Source: Apus apus (lineage: Eukaryota > Chordata > Aves > Apodiformes > Apodidae). From it: a stretch of DNA of 64,000 nucleotides. Under the pieces are notes generated by a model. That model did not search any database. It was not told the DNA's origin and saw only the letters and a program-made list of their open reading frames with translations. The position numbers were made by a program, and so were the translations under genes. How positions within the stretch are numbered: the stretch's first letter is position 1; each line of letters begins with the position of its first letter. The stretch lies in contig NC_067312.1 of NCBI RefSeq assembly GCF_020740795.1, positions 40,136,905 through 40,200,904 on the forward strand, written 5' to 3'. This document shows, piece after piece, positions 35,201-50,200 of the stretch.

Positions 35201-38200
35201 TGGGGCTTGGGTAACTCAGACTGGACACTAGGAAAAAAGGTGAATAGTGCAGCCCTCAATCAGATTATCCAAAGACTGTGTGGACCAGAAAAAAATAATT
35301 GGACCAGGTTAATTAAAGAGGTTGAAAAATATCAATCCCTTGACTTTTTCAGACTTTGCTAGACAAAGACACAGCTGGTGTGATCTACAATGCTACTTCA
35401 AGGAGACTGGACAAGCCTCCACTGGTCACTTCCAACCAACGCTTCTATGATTTAGCACTCAAAATCCCTTTTGTTACATTTTCCTATTTGCTTGCTGCAG
35501 TAATAAAACCATGCTGCTATAAAGTCTGTCAACAGACTTTAAAAGAGATTTTCATGCAAATCAACACAAGCATCTCATGAACTGCCACATCAGACCTATT
35601 TTTCAATGTCCAAGAGACTAATTTTAGCAAGAATTTAAATGGATATATTTTCCTTGCACACAACTAAAGCTAGAACTCCCTGCCTTTTGACTTCTACATC
35701 AATATGAACTTTTTACAATAGAAACAACATCTAAAGCAGGTAAAGAAATTATTTTTAAAAGCATGAGTGGCACCATGTTTTAAGATTACTCACTTTAAAC
35801 TGCAAGTAGTGCACGGGAGGTGGTGTGATAACACTGTTGAATGGAGCAAACCTGTGCTCGTATCGAACTTGTTCACTATCCAGTTCAAATTTCGGTTTTC
35901 TAACTTTGCCATCCATGTCAAATGCGATCATTGTCTAAAATCAAAGGGATAAATATTATGAAAAGTGCTAGCTTTAAGTTTGCCAAACATACCAAGCTGT
36001 GTGGTGTGGCTGACATGCTGGAGGGAAGGGATGCCATCCAGAGAGCCCATCCAGATGTGGGCCCGTGTGAGCAGCACCAAGTCCAATAACACCACGTGCA
36101 AGGTTCTGCACCTGGATCAGTTCAATCCCAAGCACAAATACCGGCTGGATAGAGACTGGATTGAGAATAGCCCTGAGGAAAAGGACCTGGGAGTGTTGGT
36201 TGATGAGAAGCTCAACATGAGCCAACAATGTGTGCTTGCAGGACAGAAAGCCACTGTGTCCTGGGCTGCATCAAACAAAGCATGACAAGCACACCAAGGA
36301 AGGTGATTCTCCCCCTCTACTCTGCTCTTGTGAGACCCCACCTGGAATACTGGGTCCAGTTCTGGAGCCCTCAACATAAGCACCTGCAGTGAGTCCAGAG
36401 GAGGCCATGAAGATCTCAGGGCTGGTGCACCTCTCCTAGGAGCACAGGCTCAGAGAATTGGGGCTATTCAGCCTGGAGAAGAGAAGACTCTGGGGAGACC
36501 TTATCATTGGCCTTCCAGTACCTGAAGGGGCTACAGGAAAGCTGGGGTGTGACTTTCTACAAAGGCAGGTAGTGGTAAGAGGAGGGTGAGTGGTTTCAAA
36601 CTGAAAGATTTAGATTAGACATTAAGAGGAAATTGTTTTCTGTGAGGGTGGTGAGACACTGGCACAGGTTGCCCAGAGAAGCTGTGGATGTCCCCTTCCA
36701 GGAAATGTTCAAGGCCAGGTTGGATGGGGCTTTGAGCAACCTGGTCTAGTAGGAGGTGTCCATGCCCTTGCAGTGGGTTGGAACGAGATGATCTCTAAGG
36801 TCCCTTCCAACTCTAACCATTCTGTGATTCTATGTCATACTTTGCTGTGAGCAAGATGAAAGCTATGACCTAGCTATGACTGGAAGGACAAAAAAAACAA
36901 GATAATGTACCATATCAGAGTATAAACCTGAACTTAATTTCCAGTCCCACCAAAAATAAAGAAGGCATGCAATGCTTGATTTCTACTAAAAAAAAAAAAT
37001 AATCGGTTGTTCAGCAAGGAGAAATAAATTACCTTGTACATTCCAGCACACATATTTTGGTATGCTTGACTCATGGTGATTTCTCTGCTGAGAGGGCGAA
37101 CTGCAAATTTCACATAAAAACATTTTTTTTACTCACATAGGTAGGCATATTAATTTCAGATCAAAACACTTATTTCAAATTTTCAGAAAGCGACATAATT
37201 CTTAATTATATTTTCAAATAATTAAACTGAAGTGCAAAAATAATGGATATGCATTTCTGCTCATCTTGCTCCTGATCACACAGAATATCTCAGTATACTA
37301 ATAGCCACATGAACACCATGCTGCCTTCAATGAAATAAACCGGTTCAGAGAGTCAGTGTTATGTCGCTATACAACATCAACAACAGTCTAGAATTCAAAG
37401 CTTGTAGTCAAGAGGCCTGTTTGCTTTGTTAATTGCTTTCAGTGTTTAACTAGTCCCAAACTACCTCACCCTTGGCACCTTTTAAAAAAGCATAAAATAG
37501 AGTAAGCAATTGTCTGAATTTCTAGGGAGAAGGGAATTTAGTTTATATGACCTTGAGCTGTTCATATCTAATTGTTTGTTCCCTGTGGAAAAGAAGACAA
37601 GCATAAACACACAAAAAAGAAGGAATAGCGAAGAACCAAAGTGAGCTTCTGCATGGTGCTTAATTGAAATGTTAATGCTAGCGTTAAGTCCAACATACCA
37701 CAATCTTAGTAGCCACGTAGGTATGGAAAATCTGTATAAAATGCTACTGGTTTTGGATGCCTTTCTGGTAGAAGGCTTACAGTTCTGACCAGAAAGCCTG
37801 ACCACTATGATACACAAAGGGAAATTCTCATTTTCTCTCATACGTATGCAGCAGAGAAAGCATGAGTTTCTGACAAGCTTTTGCACAACAGTACTTCTAC
37901 TGAATTGTAACAGGGCAATTCATCACTGTAAGGTTAGGAGCATGTTTGACCAACTTCTGAAGTCAAAGAGAACTTACAGAAATACATTAAAAGTTTAGTC
38001 TTTGAATCTAGCTACAGTCACAAAAAACAATTCTGCTCTGGACCTGTTAATCACATTTCACAGGATCCAACACATAACAAAACTGTTGAAACTGTGAATA
38101 TAAATGAGTTTGGGTTTTTCTGAAAGACCTATTTAAAAGTAACTAACTACATAAATGCAAAATTCTTACAGAGCAACTGACTTTGTTTTAAAATTTAACA

Positions 38201-41200
38201 CTCGGCCTTCATAAACTTCAGGACATTCTTCGTAACACCACCAAAGTCGACTGTAAAATTTGTATTTTAATTCTACACAGCTCCATGAAGGAGAAAACAA
38301 TGTCTGAGTTACATTCTACACCTAGATACCTTTTTTCTTTTTCTTTGTTTTCTTACTGCTGCGGCCTTTCTGTTGTTCCTCCATTATTCTCTCCTCTGCC
38401 ATCTGAGAGCTGTCAGCGCGGCTCAGTGTTGACATCAGCCAGGCATAGAGGAACTCTGACAGATACCTACAGTGAAAACCGTATGCAGCTGTTAGATAAG
38501 ACAGAGCAAAATGTACTTATAACACACACATCCTCACCCAATGCCAAGTCATTTACTCACAGAACTAATAGTAAAGGACAAATTTTAGCGCAGTCAGAAC
38601 CTGTTATGCATGGCAGAAACCAACAGATTAATCTGTGTTCTGTTTTGTGGGCTTTTTTAAACAAGATTCTACAGATTCAACCATAGACAGCTTAACGTAT
38701 GCAAGTTTCTTATATGTTTGCTAAGTGAAGTTTAAGCTTCTTATTATTTAAAAATCCATCTAAGATCAAATTTATCTGTAACTCTAAGTATTACTTAAAG
38801 AATATTGCCATCTTCTGGTAACTATCTGGAGTATTAATTTTCTTACTTAATGCTTAATCCACTAAGGAAACAGCATAGAAGCATGAGATGTACTGAAGTT
38901 CAAGCCAGTCTAGTATCTCTGAAAGAAGGCTTACAGCTTACCTAATGCAAATCTATTGGTAGCTTCAGAGAAAAACAAACAAAAAACAAAACATCAAAGT
39001 ACAGAAGCACCTTAGTACAGGAAGGTTCGACGTTATTAATTTGTAATGCTGAATCAAAAGTGAACTACCTAAAATTATTTAACTTCTGGAGAAAGTAATC
39101 AACTATGAGAAATAATTAATGTGAATAGAAGCTGAAAAGTAAGAATTACTTGACTCCATCCAGAGCAATAATTTTTCACTGAAAGCAGATGACTCCTCAA
39201 ATAATATACTCTCAGATGAAGTAGGTATTTTTACCTAGACAAATTGCAGATTACAGTCACAACGCAAAACACTGGAGATCTCTTTAAGGATAGCTGGAGA
39301 TTGACAGCATTACTGATCTTGGTAATACACAGACAGAAAATAGAAACGACCTTGCTTTACTGCTGCATTCTGTCATCTGCCAAAATCGGTGTATTTTTAA
39401 CTAATTGTTGTTAGAATACAAAGTTTTAAAAAGCTGGAGAGTTAATTACTGCCGCCTAAGAAAAAAGTACACTACTTAGCAAGACTTTTTCTCCATTTGT
39501 AATTTTCTGAATAGGTAAACTAAATACTGTGTTGAGCAAGCTTGGGATTGAAAAATCATCCTTTAAATATTTGCAATTATAGCTCTGTGGGAGCATCCCT
39601 CCTCCAACAGCTGTCAATAAAGCATCTCTTACCAATATATGTAGTAGTATTCGTGCATGCTGTAAAGTTCCAACTCAAAGCCACTCAGAAGATACTGTAT
39701 CATAATACGAAGGTTATGATACAGGACCCAGGTTCCCAAGCAAGCCAAATGTTGCCTTTGTGGTTCCTGCTTCAGTAACATACTGTGAAGTGCTGCATCT
39801 ACTTTCTCTGCCTATCAAAAGAGAGAGCACAGTAGCTGACAGGGGAGGAAGAACGTTTGACTGAAACAGCATACAAGTTCTGCCAGAAATAAAACCTTAA
39901 CAAAACATGAATACAAATTGGGCCAGTAAAGCCATGCTCTGGATTAAAAGACATAAATATGTTTTTACAGATAATGCCACCTCTGTAGTCTAGACCTGTG
40001 ATAGAACTGGCAAGTTTTTCACCTAAGTAAATTCTGCTGCACAGAGAGAAAATAATATTTTATACAGTAATACAGCAATAACATCAGGGATTTTTAAATT
40101 TAAAAAAAGTATTTACATATAGACCGTTAGCAGTCATGCAAGCACTGAAATTCAGAATGCTTTACAAGCTGTTACTGATTTTGCTATATTGGCAGTATTT
40201 TTTTTTAACCTAGCTGCATCGAAAAAATACATTTATATACTTAACATGCAAGAAATACACTGTAACCTGAGAAACTAAAATATTGCTCACACCAATTCAG
40301 CCTTAAAAAGTAATTGCATGGGAGACATGAAGCCTTCCACAATTTTATTATCAGTAGTCCTGAACAAATTAATCCATATTACCTGTTATACAGTGAAAAA
40401 ACTCAGCTGCATTACTGCAACAAACTCTCAAACTATCTTAAAAGAAGCTGGAGCACACAAAATCTCCACCCCAGCTCCAAGTTTGCTGACTTCTCCTTAG
40501 CATGCACATCATGGAAAATATTTCATTTCATGCCTCTCACTGCTGAAGAAATACACTTGAGCAAGTGAAAATACACCTTTCCCTGTCATATTTCACTCCT
40601 CATTCTTGAGAAATGTTTTAAACCAGTCAGAGCACGTATTTTTAGAAATTACTATTTAATTTACAAAACATTTTAAAATTTTGAAAAACATTATAAAAAC
40701 ATTTTATAAAACATTTTATAAAACATTATAAAAAACATTGTAAAATTTTGAAATGTACATCTTGCACAGCTACAAGGCTGAATTTTCCAAAGTGTCTTGT
40801 AAACATGGCCATCTCTTCCTGGCTACATCTTGCAGACAGACAGCACGATAGAGACTATAAGCAGTGAAATCACCATTAAATTACATACATCACACTAGGT
40901 TTCCCTGATCCTTACTGGAGAAAGTTAACCTTATAAAATGCAGTATATTTTTATTCAACACACCTAGCAGAAACTCTCTAGATGCATTTTACAGAATTCC
41001 TGGGCTGTATTTCAGGAATCCTTGCTCTCAAAATTTTAGGATAAACTGAGGACTTGCATCATTCATCTAGACTCTAATACGACATGCTCCACTCTGGCAG
41101 GAATACATCTGGAAAGAAGTTTGCTGGCCTGCTGCCTAGGACATTACCTCATCCTGGAGGGTGGCAAATTCCTCAAGTATGTGACCCAGTTTATCTCTCT

Positions 41201-44200
41201 GACGAGCTCTGTTGTGTCCATGGATTTGAATCAGGCTACAGAATGGCTGAAAACAATGAAGTGTAGATTTAAATTTTCAACACAACTTTAAACCTACAAA
41301 AGGAGTACTATGATATCTATTTAGGCGTGTGTTTTAAACGTCTTATATTAGGAGGTGGGTTCCTTAAGGGTTCCCTATGAAGTGCAATCTATCAGGTAAA
41401 CAAGCTCTCTAGAGTGATGAAAAGGCCTATTTTCTGTACACAAGTCAACAGGAGATTGAGTGAGCATGCTTTATGAATCTGATCAGAAGAGAATGCTTGG
41501 GGTAAGAGAGCTATTTTTTATGCCTAAATCCACGTGTCCAGGTGATCAAGAAGGCCAAGAGCATCCTGGCCTGTATCAAAAATACTGTGGCCAGTAGGAC
41601 CAGGGAAGCGATTGTCTCCCTGTACTCAGCACTGGTGATGTGGCAAAGTCCTAAGTTCCGTTTTGGGCCATTTCTAGAAGCAAGACATTGAGGTGCTGGA
41701 GTGAGTCCAAAGATGGTGAAGGGTCTGGAGAACAAGTCTTATGAGGAACAGCTGGGAGAACAGAGGGCAGACTTTAACGCCCTCTACAACTATCTGAAAG
41801 GATGGTGTAGTGAGGCACATGTCAGTCTCTTCTCCCAAGTGACAAGTGACAGAAGAGAGGAAATGGCCTCACGTTGTGCCAAGGGATGTTTAGGAAAAAT
41901 TTCTTCACCAAGAGGGTTGTCATGCATTGGAACAGGCTGCCCAGGGAAGTGGTTTAGCCACCATCACTTGGTGGTATTTAAAACATGTGAAGACATGGTG
42001 CATAGGGACATGGTTTAGTGGTGGACTTGGGAGTGTAAGGTTAATGGTTGGATTCAATGATCGTAAGTGTCTTTTCCAACCTAAATGATTCTATGGTTTT
42101 CTTAGATTTTTATTGTACCTCACTGCACAACTGGATCTTTAAAAACATTTCTTAAAATTACTACACTGGAGAGAACGTAAAATAATCTTGCTTCTACTAG
42201 TGCTATGCATTTGCTTTGTGACAGAAACTATCCTGTAAAGAGGTAGTAGGTGCAGAGTTCTAATAAAGTGGAATGCTAGTGAAAAGTCTGGAAGCATAAG
42301 AAAGAAACAAACAGCAATAATTATACTGGCTTTGTAAAACGTGATACCACTTTAATAGAACCAGCTTCTGCACTTTTGCCTTCATGTCAGGTGTCTAAAA
42401 GAACTGGTCTCTTTTTGAAATGCAAGCAAGTCTTTCAAGTACTCATATACATCGCAACATACTGTAACTGGAATGAAAACTCACCCGAACGCAATGTGTC
42501 ACAAAGGAATCAATGTAGTCCTTTGCCTGGTGATTATTATAAAGGCAACACCTAAAAGGGAAATACCCACATACATCCATAAGTTCATAAATTTAACTAG
42601 CCTAGGTAGCATAAAATTAAAAAAGAAACATGAGTGCAGAAACTGCAACTGATTCCTCCATACATAAGCATAAAACATCTACTTCACATGTTCATCCTTG
42701 TTTTGTAAAAAGAAGTATTTTTTCATCAGACCATGTAAACACACGCAAGTAAACTCAATATTCACTTACTTTGGTGAAAGAACTGGAGGACTGACAAAAG
42801 ACCTTAAAGCATCTTTTACCATGTCTTGCATGAGGTGAGTGCCAAAAACCTTCTTGTTATCTACCAGAAAAGTTGTCTGAAAGTGAAAATGTTGTTTTTA
42901 GAAACATGTTTTAAGTAAAAATGAATTCTTTAGAAACTACTAGAAAGCTCTTATGTACCTATATTATAGTAGAAACTTTTAAGATTGCTTTAAGAACTAA
43001 AATGGTTCAGCTAGGAATAGAGGCAGTCTACACACAAAATTCAGCCCAAACAGGGTGGATGAATACAAACAAACCCTGAACTGATGCAGTATATGGAGAA
43101 CAGCACAAAAAAGCACATACAGGCCCAGCTTTATGCCATAGAAAAAATGTTAACACTTTGCTTTAATTATCATTATCTAAAAAATGGTATTTAAAATGTT
43201 TTAAAACACTAGATCAGAACACAAGCCTCCACATAACTAACACTTAAGCATCTCCAGAAATAAATTTACCACTTGTATACTATCAAGTGATACACAAATT
43301 GTTTAAATATTTAAAGAAGGAGAGGCATCCATATATACAATGCAGGCAGAAGTATTTGATGTAAAGACATAGATTAGGACTTGCCTGTAACAGGGATCTT
43401 GAAAGAACACACGGTGATTGCTCACTAAACTCACAGAAAAAATCCTAATTCACATTTCAGAAAAAGAAGACAATTCAGGTCAATTTTTATTTACACACAC
43501 TCGCATTTCCATTTTTATATATACACACAAAAATGTGTAAATACACCTATACGATGTATACACAAACACACAGGCAAACACTTAGTGTATCTTACACAAA
43601 TGTAAGAAAGTAAGCATTAGTAATTTGAACAAAACAGAACACACTATGAAGCTAACATCTACTTTTTTCCTTCTTCAGATGTAACAATTAGCAAGATGAT
43701 AGTATGGAAGAGAGACAGTGCAAAACCATTAAGATCACAACATAACCGAATGGGGTATGTACCAAAACTGCATTTTTCAGTGATACCAGATGCTTTATGC
43801 AAATACCATTTTAATTAATGTAACAAAAAAATAAAGACAGAAGATTTCTACTTGAACTGATGTAAGTGGCTCTCTTCTCAGTCAGTGAATGTGTGTATGG
43901 TAAAAAGCGTTTCAAGCATAAAAGTGTCTTCTAATAAATGTAGGCAGTAACTGACAATAACTTTTAAGTGTCTTATAATAAATGTAAGCATTAAGTGAGA
44001 ATAACATCAGTTAATCAGGAAAGAACATAAGCAGGTGCTTAACTTTATGCCTATTCAGGGAATTACATGCTTAAGCAAACATGTTAAGTACTCTCTAGTG
44101 TTACAGACATGTATGCAGAATAGTGCTTACTGAATCTGAAAAAAACAGGACCATAGCAAGGAATTATGTTCTGCTACTGCAGATGCAGCTCTTCAAATAA

Positions 44201-47200
44201 AGAGTTACAAGGGGATTAACCTGCTTGTAATCTGCCACTAACATGCACCATTATTTTACAAACTATGGGAAAAACGGGAGGTCTGAAGGAGGTCTTTGGC
44301 AAAAAAATAAAAATATGAAGTATCAGAGAAGACAACAAATTTTGAAATTGTACACAACAATGGGAAACACTGAAAAATGTATATGTACAGCTCAGTTTTT
44401 TCTCCAGTGAGCAACTGCATGTGTATATTGAATGATTTTTTGCAAGCAACATTTTAAGATCTTATGTTTGGCTATAAATAAGAAATGTTCATGCTTACCA
44501 GTATACAGTGTAAATTAGTCAAGTTGACTACTTCACATACAGTTTTTATTCGGTCTATTAGTTTGGAAAAATAATTGACCATTTCTTCCCTTTTAATTAT
44601 TTTTGCATATCGAGGGAAAGTTGGAGGCAGCAATCTCTGATTAACGAGGGGCTCAAAGCCCATCATAATAGGATGATCTAATGAAGGGGGAGAAAGAAAA
44701 AGAGTGAGAGTGAGAGAGAAAGAAAGGATGAAAATAAGCTGTTTTCAGAACTCACTTCAAACCAGAAATACAAATTATTCAACTAGGCAAAATTAACTTT
44801 CTAACTTAGATTTAACTTCCAGAGACACCAACTATCCAAGTTGCATAATTATTACTATTTTTAAAAACTCAATCCTCAACAGCTCAGCATATAGCTGTAC
44901 AAACAGTAGTGTTCACCATTTTAAAATGGCAATGCACTTAATCAACAGTTCACATTATCCCTGGCTTTGAAGTGACAGTATTGCTTTCAGGACAACAATT
45001 TAGTGAAATAAAATTAAAATCAATCAAACAAAGCAAATCTGTAACAGATTGTGTAACAAGTATTATTAGTTGATTGTAAATAGTGACTTTTTTTTTTTAA
45101 ATGATACAAAATTGAAGTGTCTCAGGACTGCATATTTAAGAAAGGAAAAAAAGGTAAAATTTTATATATACCTCCTTTAGTAGTATCATTCTGTGCCTGA
45201 ATACCATGATGCAATGAATTGTGGATGGCAGAGAGCAAGTCAGCTGCCTGAGTCATTAGTTTCTGAGCTTCTGCAACTGCACTGGTCTGAAAGGCAGGTA
45301 ACAGTTATTCACATTATGCACCACTGTATTTTGGCTATAAAATTAATGCTAGGATCAGAAAAACATAATTCTGTTAGTTTTCTAATGTTTGTACATAACC
45401 AATTCTGAAAAACAAACCCAACAGACTTTTGTGCAGTAACATGCTCTTTATATTTTACGTATCTACACATACATTCAATGCTGTATTTTTTACAGTGTAA
45501 GATAAACCTTAACAATAATTACAACTTGAAGCCTAGTATACACTATATGCAAGACTTCTACTTTTGATTTCAAAGATGGGGGAGGAGGCAGGGGGCAAAA
45601 ACACCCACAAAACTCTTCTGCTAAATGAGGCAGTACTCCAAACCGCAAATAGGAAAAAAAAGTCTTATTATTAGAAAACGCAGACTTTCCAAGGATATAG
45701 AAAAAACACAATCTATCTATGAAATGAAATCACTATGTAACATTAGAAGATACCAGATGTCAATAATTATGATAATAATAAAAATTGTTATTGTTATCAT
45801 TAATAATATTATTAATATAATACATAATTATATAATAATTATATAATATATGATAATATAATATGTAATATATTATGTTACATATTATATATAATATAAA
45901 ATATATATAATTTATATATAATATATTTTATTGTATCTTATTATATTTTATTATATATTATAATATAAATAAATAAAATTATATATATAATATATATAAA
46001 TAATATATACAGTTTATATATTATATTATATATAATATAATGAACAACAATGACAACAATAACAATAATAGTACCAGCTACTACCCTTCCCTATGTTTTC
46101 TTTAAAAATGAGCAAAAACTGAATGGTTGTCTAGAAGGCCTCAACTAACCCTTCACCTGCAGCAACATCAATTCACATCTACGGAATCACTGCTGATCTT
46201 AAGAAAATGAAAAAATGAGTATTTCACAGGATTGCAATGTGAACACAGAAACACCAAATGAACAAACCTCTTTCTTGGTAAACGCTATTAGAACAGTCAG
46301 TAGCACCCGGGTAAACTTGACTCTACTGAAGACAGCTAAACACTGTTGATGCTACAATAAAAAAAGACTACAAATTACTAAACAACGCACATTAAATCCT
46401 GAAGCTTATTAAAAAAACTTTAATAGAGTTACTTAGGTAAGGTCTCTAGTTTTTAAGATATGGTATCTAGTATGATTCTGAGGAAAACTTATGAAAGACA
46501 TCTGTACTACTGTCAGAAATCCACTAACACAAAGAATACTAAGACACTTTGGTAAAGCACAACCACTGGCTGTATAGCTATCTCCGATGCAAATACTATT
46601 TAAATCTCAGCTTCAGTCAAAAACCACAAATTCTTAAACCAACTTTCTCCTCTTCTGCTGAAAATCTATGTTAGAAGTAATTTCTAAAGAAACTACCAAT
46701 ATTGGGAAAGGAAACCCACACTCTTTTAAATCAACTTGAGGCCCTTTCCTTTTGTGCTATCACTTGTCTCTTGGGAGAAGAGACTGACATCCATCTGGCT
46801 ACAACCTTCTTTCAGGTAGTTGCTGAGTGGTAAGTTCTCCCCCCTCAGCCTCTCTATCTCCAGGCTAAACAATCTTAATTCCCTCAGCTGCTCCTTCTAA
46901 GACTTCAGTCTTCTTTAGAGGTAGATACATAAATGGCAGCGCTGCAGCAGCATTACTATTCAGCCGCTGGGACCAATCCAGAGCTTCAGCCCTTTGGAGC
47001 ATAAAAGCCTACCTGCTAGCCTGGGTGGGATATGCTCAGCGATAGGTTTAGCACAGCTCAGGTATGACAGTAGTAGCAACAGTGGTGAGATACATTTCTC
47101 ACAAGCTGGTAACTACTGATCAAAGTAATGCTGCACTAACCCATTAAATCCAGAAAAAAAGTAAATAATTAATTACTTCAAGTTCAACTTCTGGATCTCT

Positions 47201-50200
47201 CTCTTCTCCTTGTCGACTCCGTGTGCTCTAGAAAGTAAAGGAATTGTAAATAATTAATTAAAAATTGCAAAGCTAATTCACCCTCTCTTAATGGTAAATC
47301 CACCTGTTAAATAACCTTCAAAATAAATTCTCAAGTTCAAAACATCTTACTATATAATCTAGGTACTTGAATGACCCAAAGTCTCCTATAGTAACAAGAA
47401 CTACGTCAGTGCACTCTGCAAGTAGGCCAGGAAATTGTATAAACATTTTATATTGTAAATTGTGATAAAGAAGATTGATTTCTTTAACATCACACAGTAT
47501 ATCTGCTTAAGAGCCCGAAGTTAAAAAGTATCTGTGCCACAGCCAGTGTTATCTTCTACATCATGACTCCATCTATTTCTAGTGAAGCAACTATTACAGA
47601 GCTTAGATAAAGACTGAAGTATATTTAACTAGAAGCAAATTACCAGCATCTTATACATACCGTTATGCCAGTTCTTAAAAAAATCCCCACCCTTTAATGA
47701 CACAAACCTGTCACATTCATCATAATCCAACTACGTTAAGTACACTTGAAGTATAATTAACAAGGCAAACATAAGAAAAATACCTTTACTCGTCTTTGCA
47801 TGTCATCTTCTACATCTTTTAGCATACCTGGAAAAGCCACAGTACAATTAAAAGCTGAGCAGCATTCATAGGTACACCTACAATACTCAGGGATAAAAAA
47901 AGATCTGAGGGGAAATCAAGTTTTGAAGTGCTTTACATACCCGTTAGCCAAAGACTAGACAAAAAATAGTAATGTGAGGGATGGTGGGAATGTCTTGCAA
48001 CAACAGATAAATCAAAAAACAGACTGACTGAAGGCTAAACTGTTTACAAATCTTCTCAAAATACATCAACGGAAAGCTCAAGTATGTATCAAAAACACTC
48101 ATCAAAAGGTACACATGTATGTACCTAACATCATACATACTCATGTTCAGAATTACTAGAACACAAAACGTCAGAGACAATCTGTTTAGAACACAAAAAG
48201 TTTTGAGGCAGAGAAGCTGAATTCACACAGGGCGTGCTCCAAGGGTCTGTATCTATCTCAGTCCTGGATAAACCAAGCCACTTGGCTATCATATTTAAAG
48301 GCACTTCTGCTTCTCAGGCACTTAAAAAATGAACAGTTGAACCTTTTCTTCAAGGAAAAATAATCTGATTTCTATTTTTACCACACCACCCATTAGCACA
48401 AGAAAAAAAATACTTGACATCTGAGATTTTTACCAGTGTATTAAGTTTGGTTGAGAGCAATTAATATGCTTAAAAGAGAGACTGATGGACAAATACACAG
48501 AAAGCATAAACTGTACCTGTAACTCTAAGATCTGTCACACTGTTGGCCATTTTAAATCCATAAGTCATTGACTGAAAATCTTCCTAAAAAAACAAAGATT
48601 GAAGAAGCAACAAGTAGTGAAATATAAACAGTATGAGTTACATTGTCAAGTTGGAGTTTGGGGTTTTCTTGTTTGTTTTGGAGTGTCTGGGTTGTTTTTT
48701 TGATATGTTTTTCCTTTCGGGGTGTTTTTATGTAACTACACCAAGTACGAAAGCCCAGTTTTATTCTGCACAACTGAATGCAACCATGGTTTGGGTGACC
48801 TTCCTGCCCAAATCCTGCCTGGCGTAATTATTTTCTGCATAAATCCTTAGTATGCCCTTTATAAATTTCATCAAGTCCTACTCCATCAAAATGTTGTTAA
48901 GAACTATGGACACAAAGTACTATTTAAACAATTTTAGATATAGTAAGTAAGAAATTACTTGTCGAAGCTCAGAGTAAACAAAAATTGCTCTGAGCACATG
49001 AAACCAAACTGATTCCATTGCTACACAGCCATTTCTGACAAATGACAATCACAGTTATCTAAAGCTGAAAAACAAAAAATCACACAGGAAGAAAACCACA
49101 AGCAAAACTGATTTGAAATTGTTAGCCACTTCATTGCTCTTTGAAGAAAGTATCTGTGACTCAAATTTTCAAGGAAAAATACAGGAAAGGCCACGCAACA
49201 CCTTAGTTGAAAAAACCTGCATTTTAAAGAGATTAAATCCAATATTCTTGCGAGGATGAACTGCTGCTTCTGCAGTATTTTCGAATCAAACTAATTAATT
49301 CTTCTAACATATTGTTTTATTTGCATTACAGAGCCCACATATGATGTTATATATTTTACTACAGGAGATACCGAAACACACACCTCCTCAAAAACAGCAG
49401 CTTTGTTAACCTTTTCTCTGGCAATATCACAGATTTTTAGAATCCCTAGAGCAAAAGCCTTCATCGCAGGATCTTCTATGAAGTCTGGATTATGAATATA
49501 AAGGCAAGTGAATACCGTCTGTGCCAAGGAATGTCCCTCCAACCATGTTATCTAGGAAAAATAAAATTCAATGTTTTACTCATGATAGCCAAGTCCTGAT
49601 TTTTTTATACATCCATTTTTTTTCCCCACCATCCTGTGCTTTGTTGAGTAGTTAAGGAAGTCCCTATCACAGGAAGCTTCCACCTAGCAAAAAGGGCAAC
49701 AAAAGGTCTCTCAATATGACCTTTGTCCATCTGCTTGCTGTGGAAGGCAGTAATTTACTAAAACCTAAACTCTACCAAATTCTGCTGTTGGATAAAACTT
49801 TTCCAGAAAGTTGAGCTCTGACCTCTTGTGACTTAGACATGACATTAAGAGACCTTAAGATTTATAAGCTTCCTCTGTATAAATACAGAATGAGAAATTC
49901 AAGTCACAATGAAAGAATTCAGCAACATTCTGCACATTCTCTTCTGCAACTTAACTTCCACAATCCCCTTTCTCTAATAATTTCACGCTTCTCTAAGCTA
50001 CAGGGAAACCTTCAGTAATTTAGAACATTGTTTCTACCTTGAAATAGTACAAAAACACAGTAGGATTAGATTTCTAAAATGACCTGTTCTCTTTAAAAAA
50101 CGAAAGTCAGTATTTGGGAGCAGGGGGGAGAAAGAAGACTAATTATCTTACACCATATCAAATATTCAGTGACGTTCACATGCAGTTTTGGACTAAATTA

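Noticed and set aside
37482-37886. 134-codon minus-strand frame between NAA35 coding exons 17 and 18
   Set aside because: The flanking exons join in frame and match human without it, so it is intronic chance sequence.
40670-40755. Regular short repeats, considered as an array with spacers
   Set aside because: Units are degenerate, AT-rich and directly adjacent, without unique spacers; ordinary simple-sequence repeat in a vertebrate intron.
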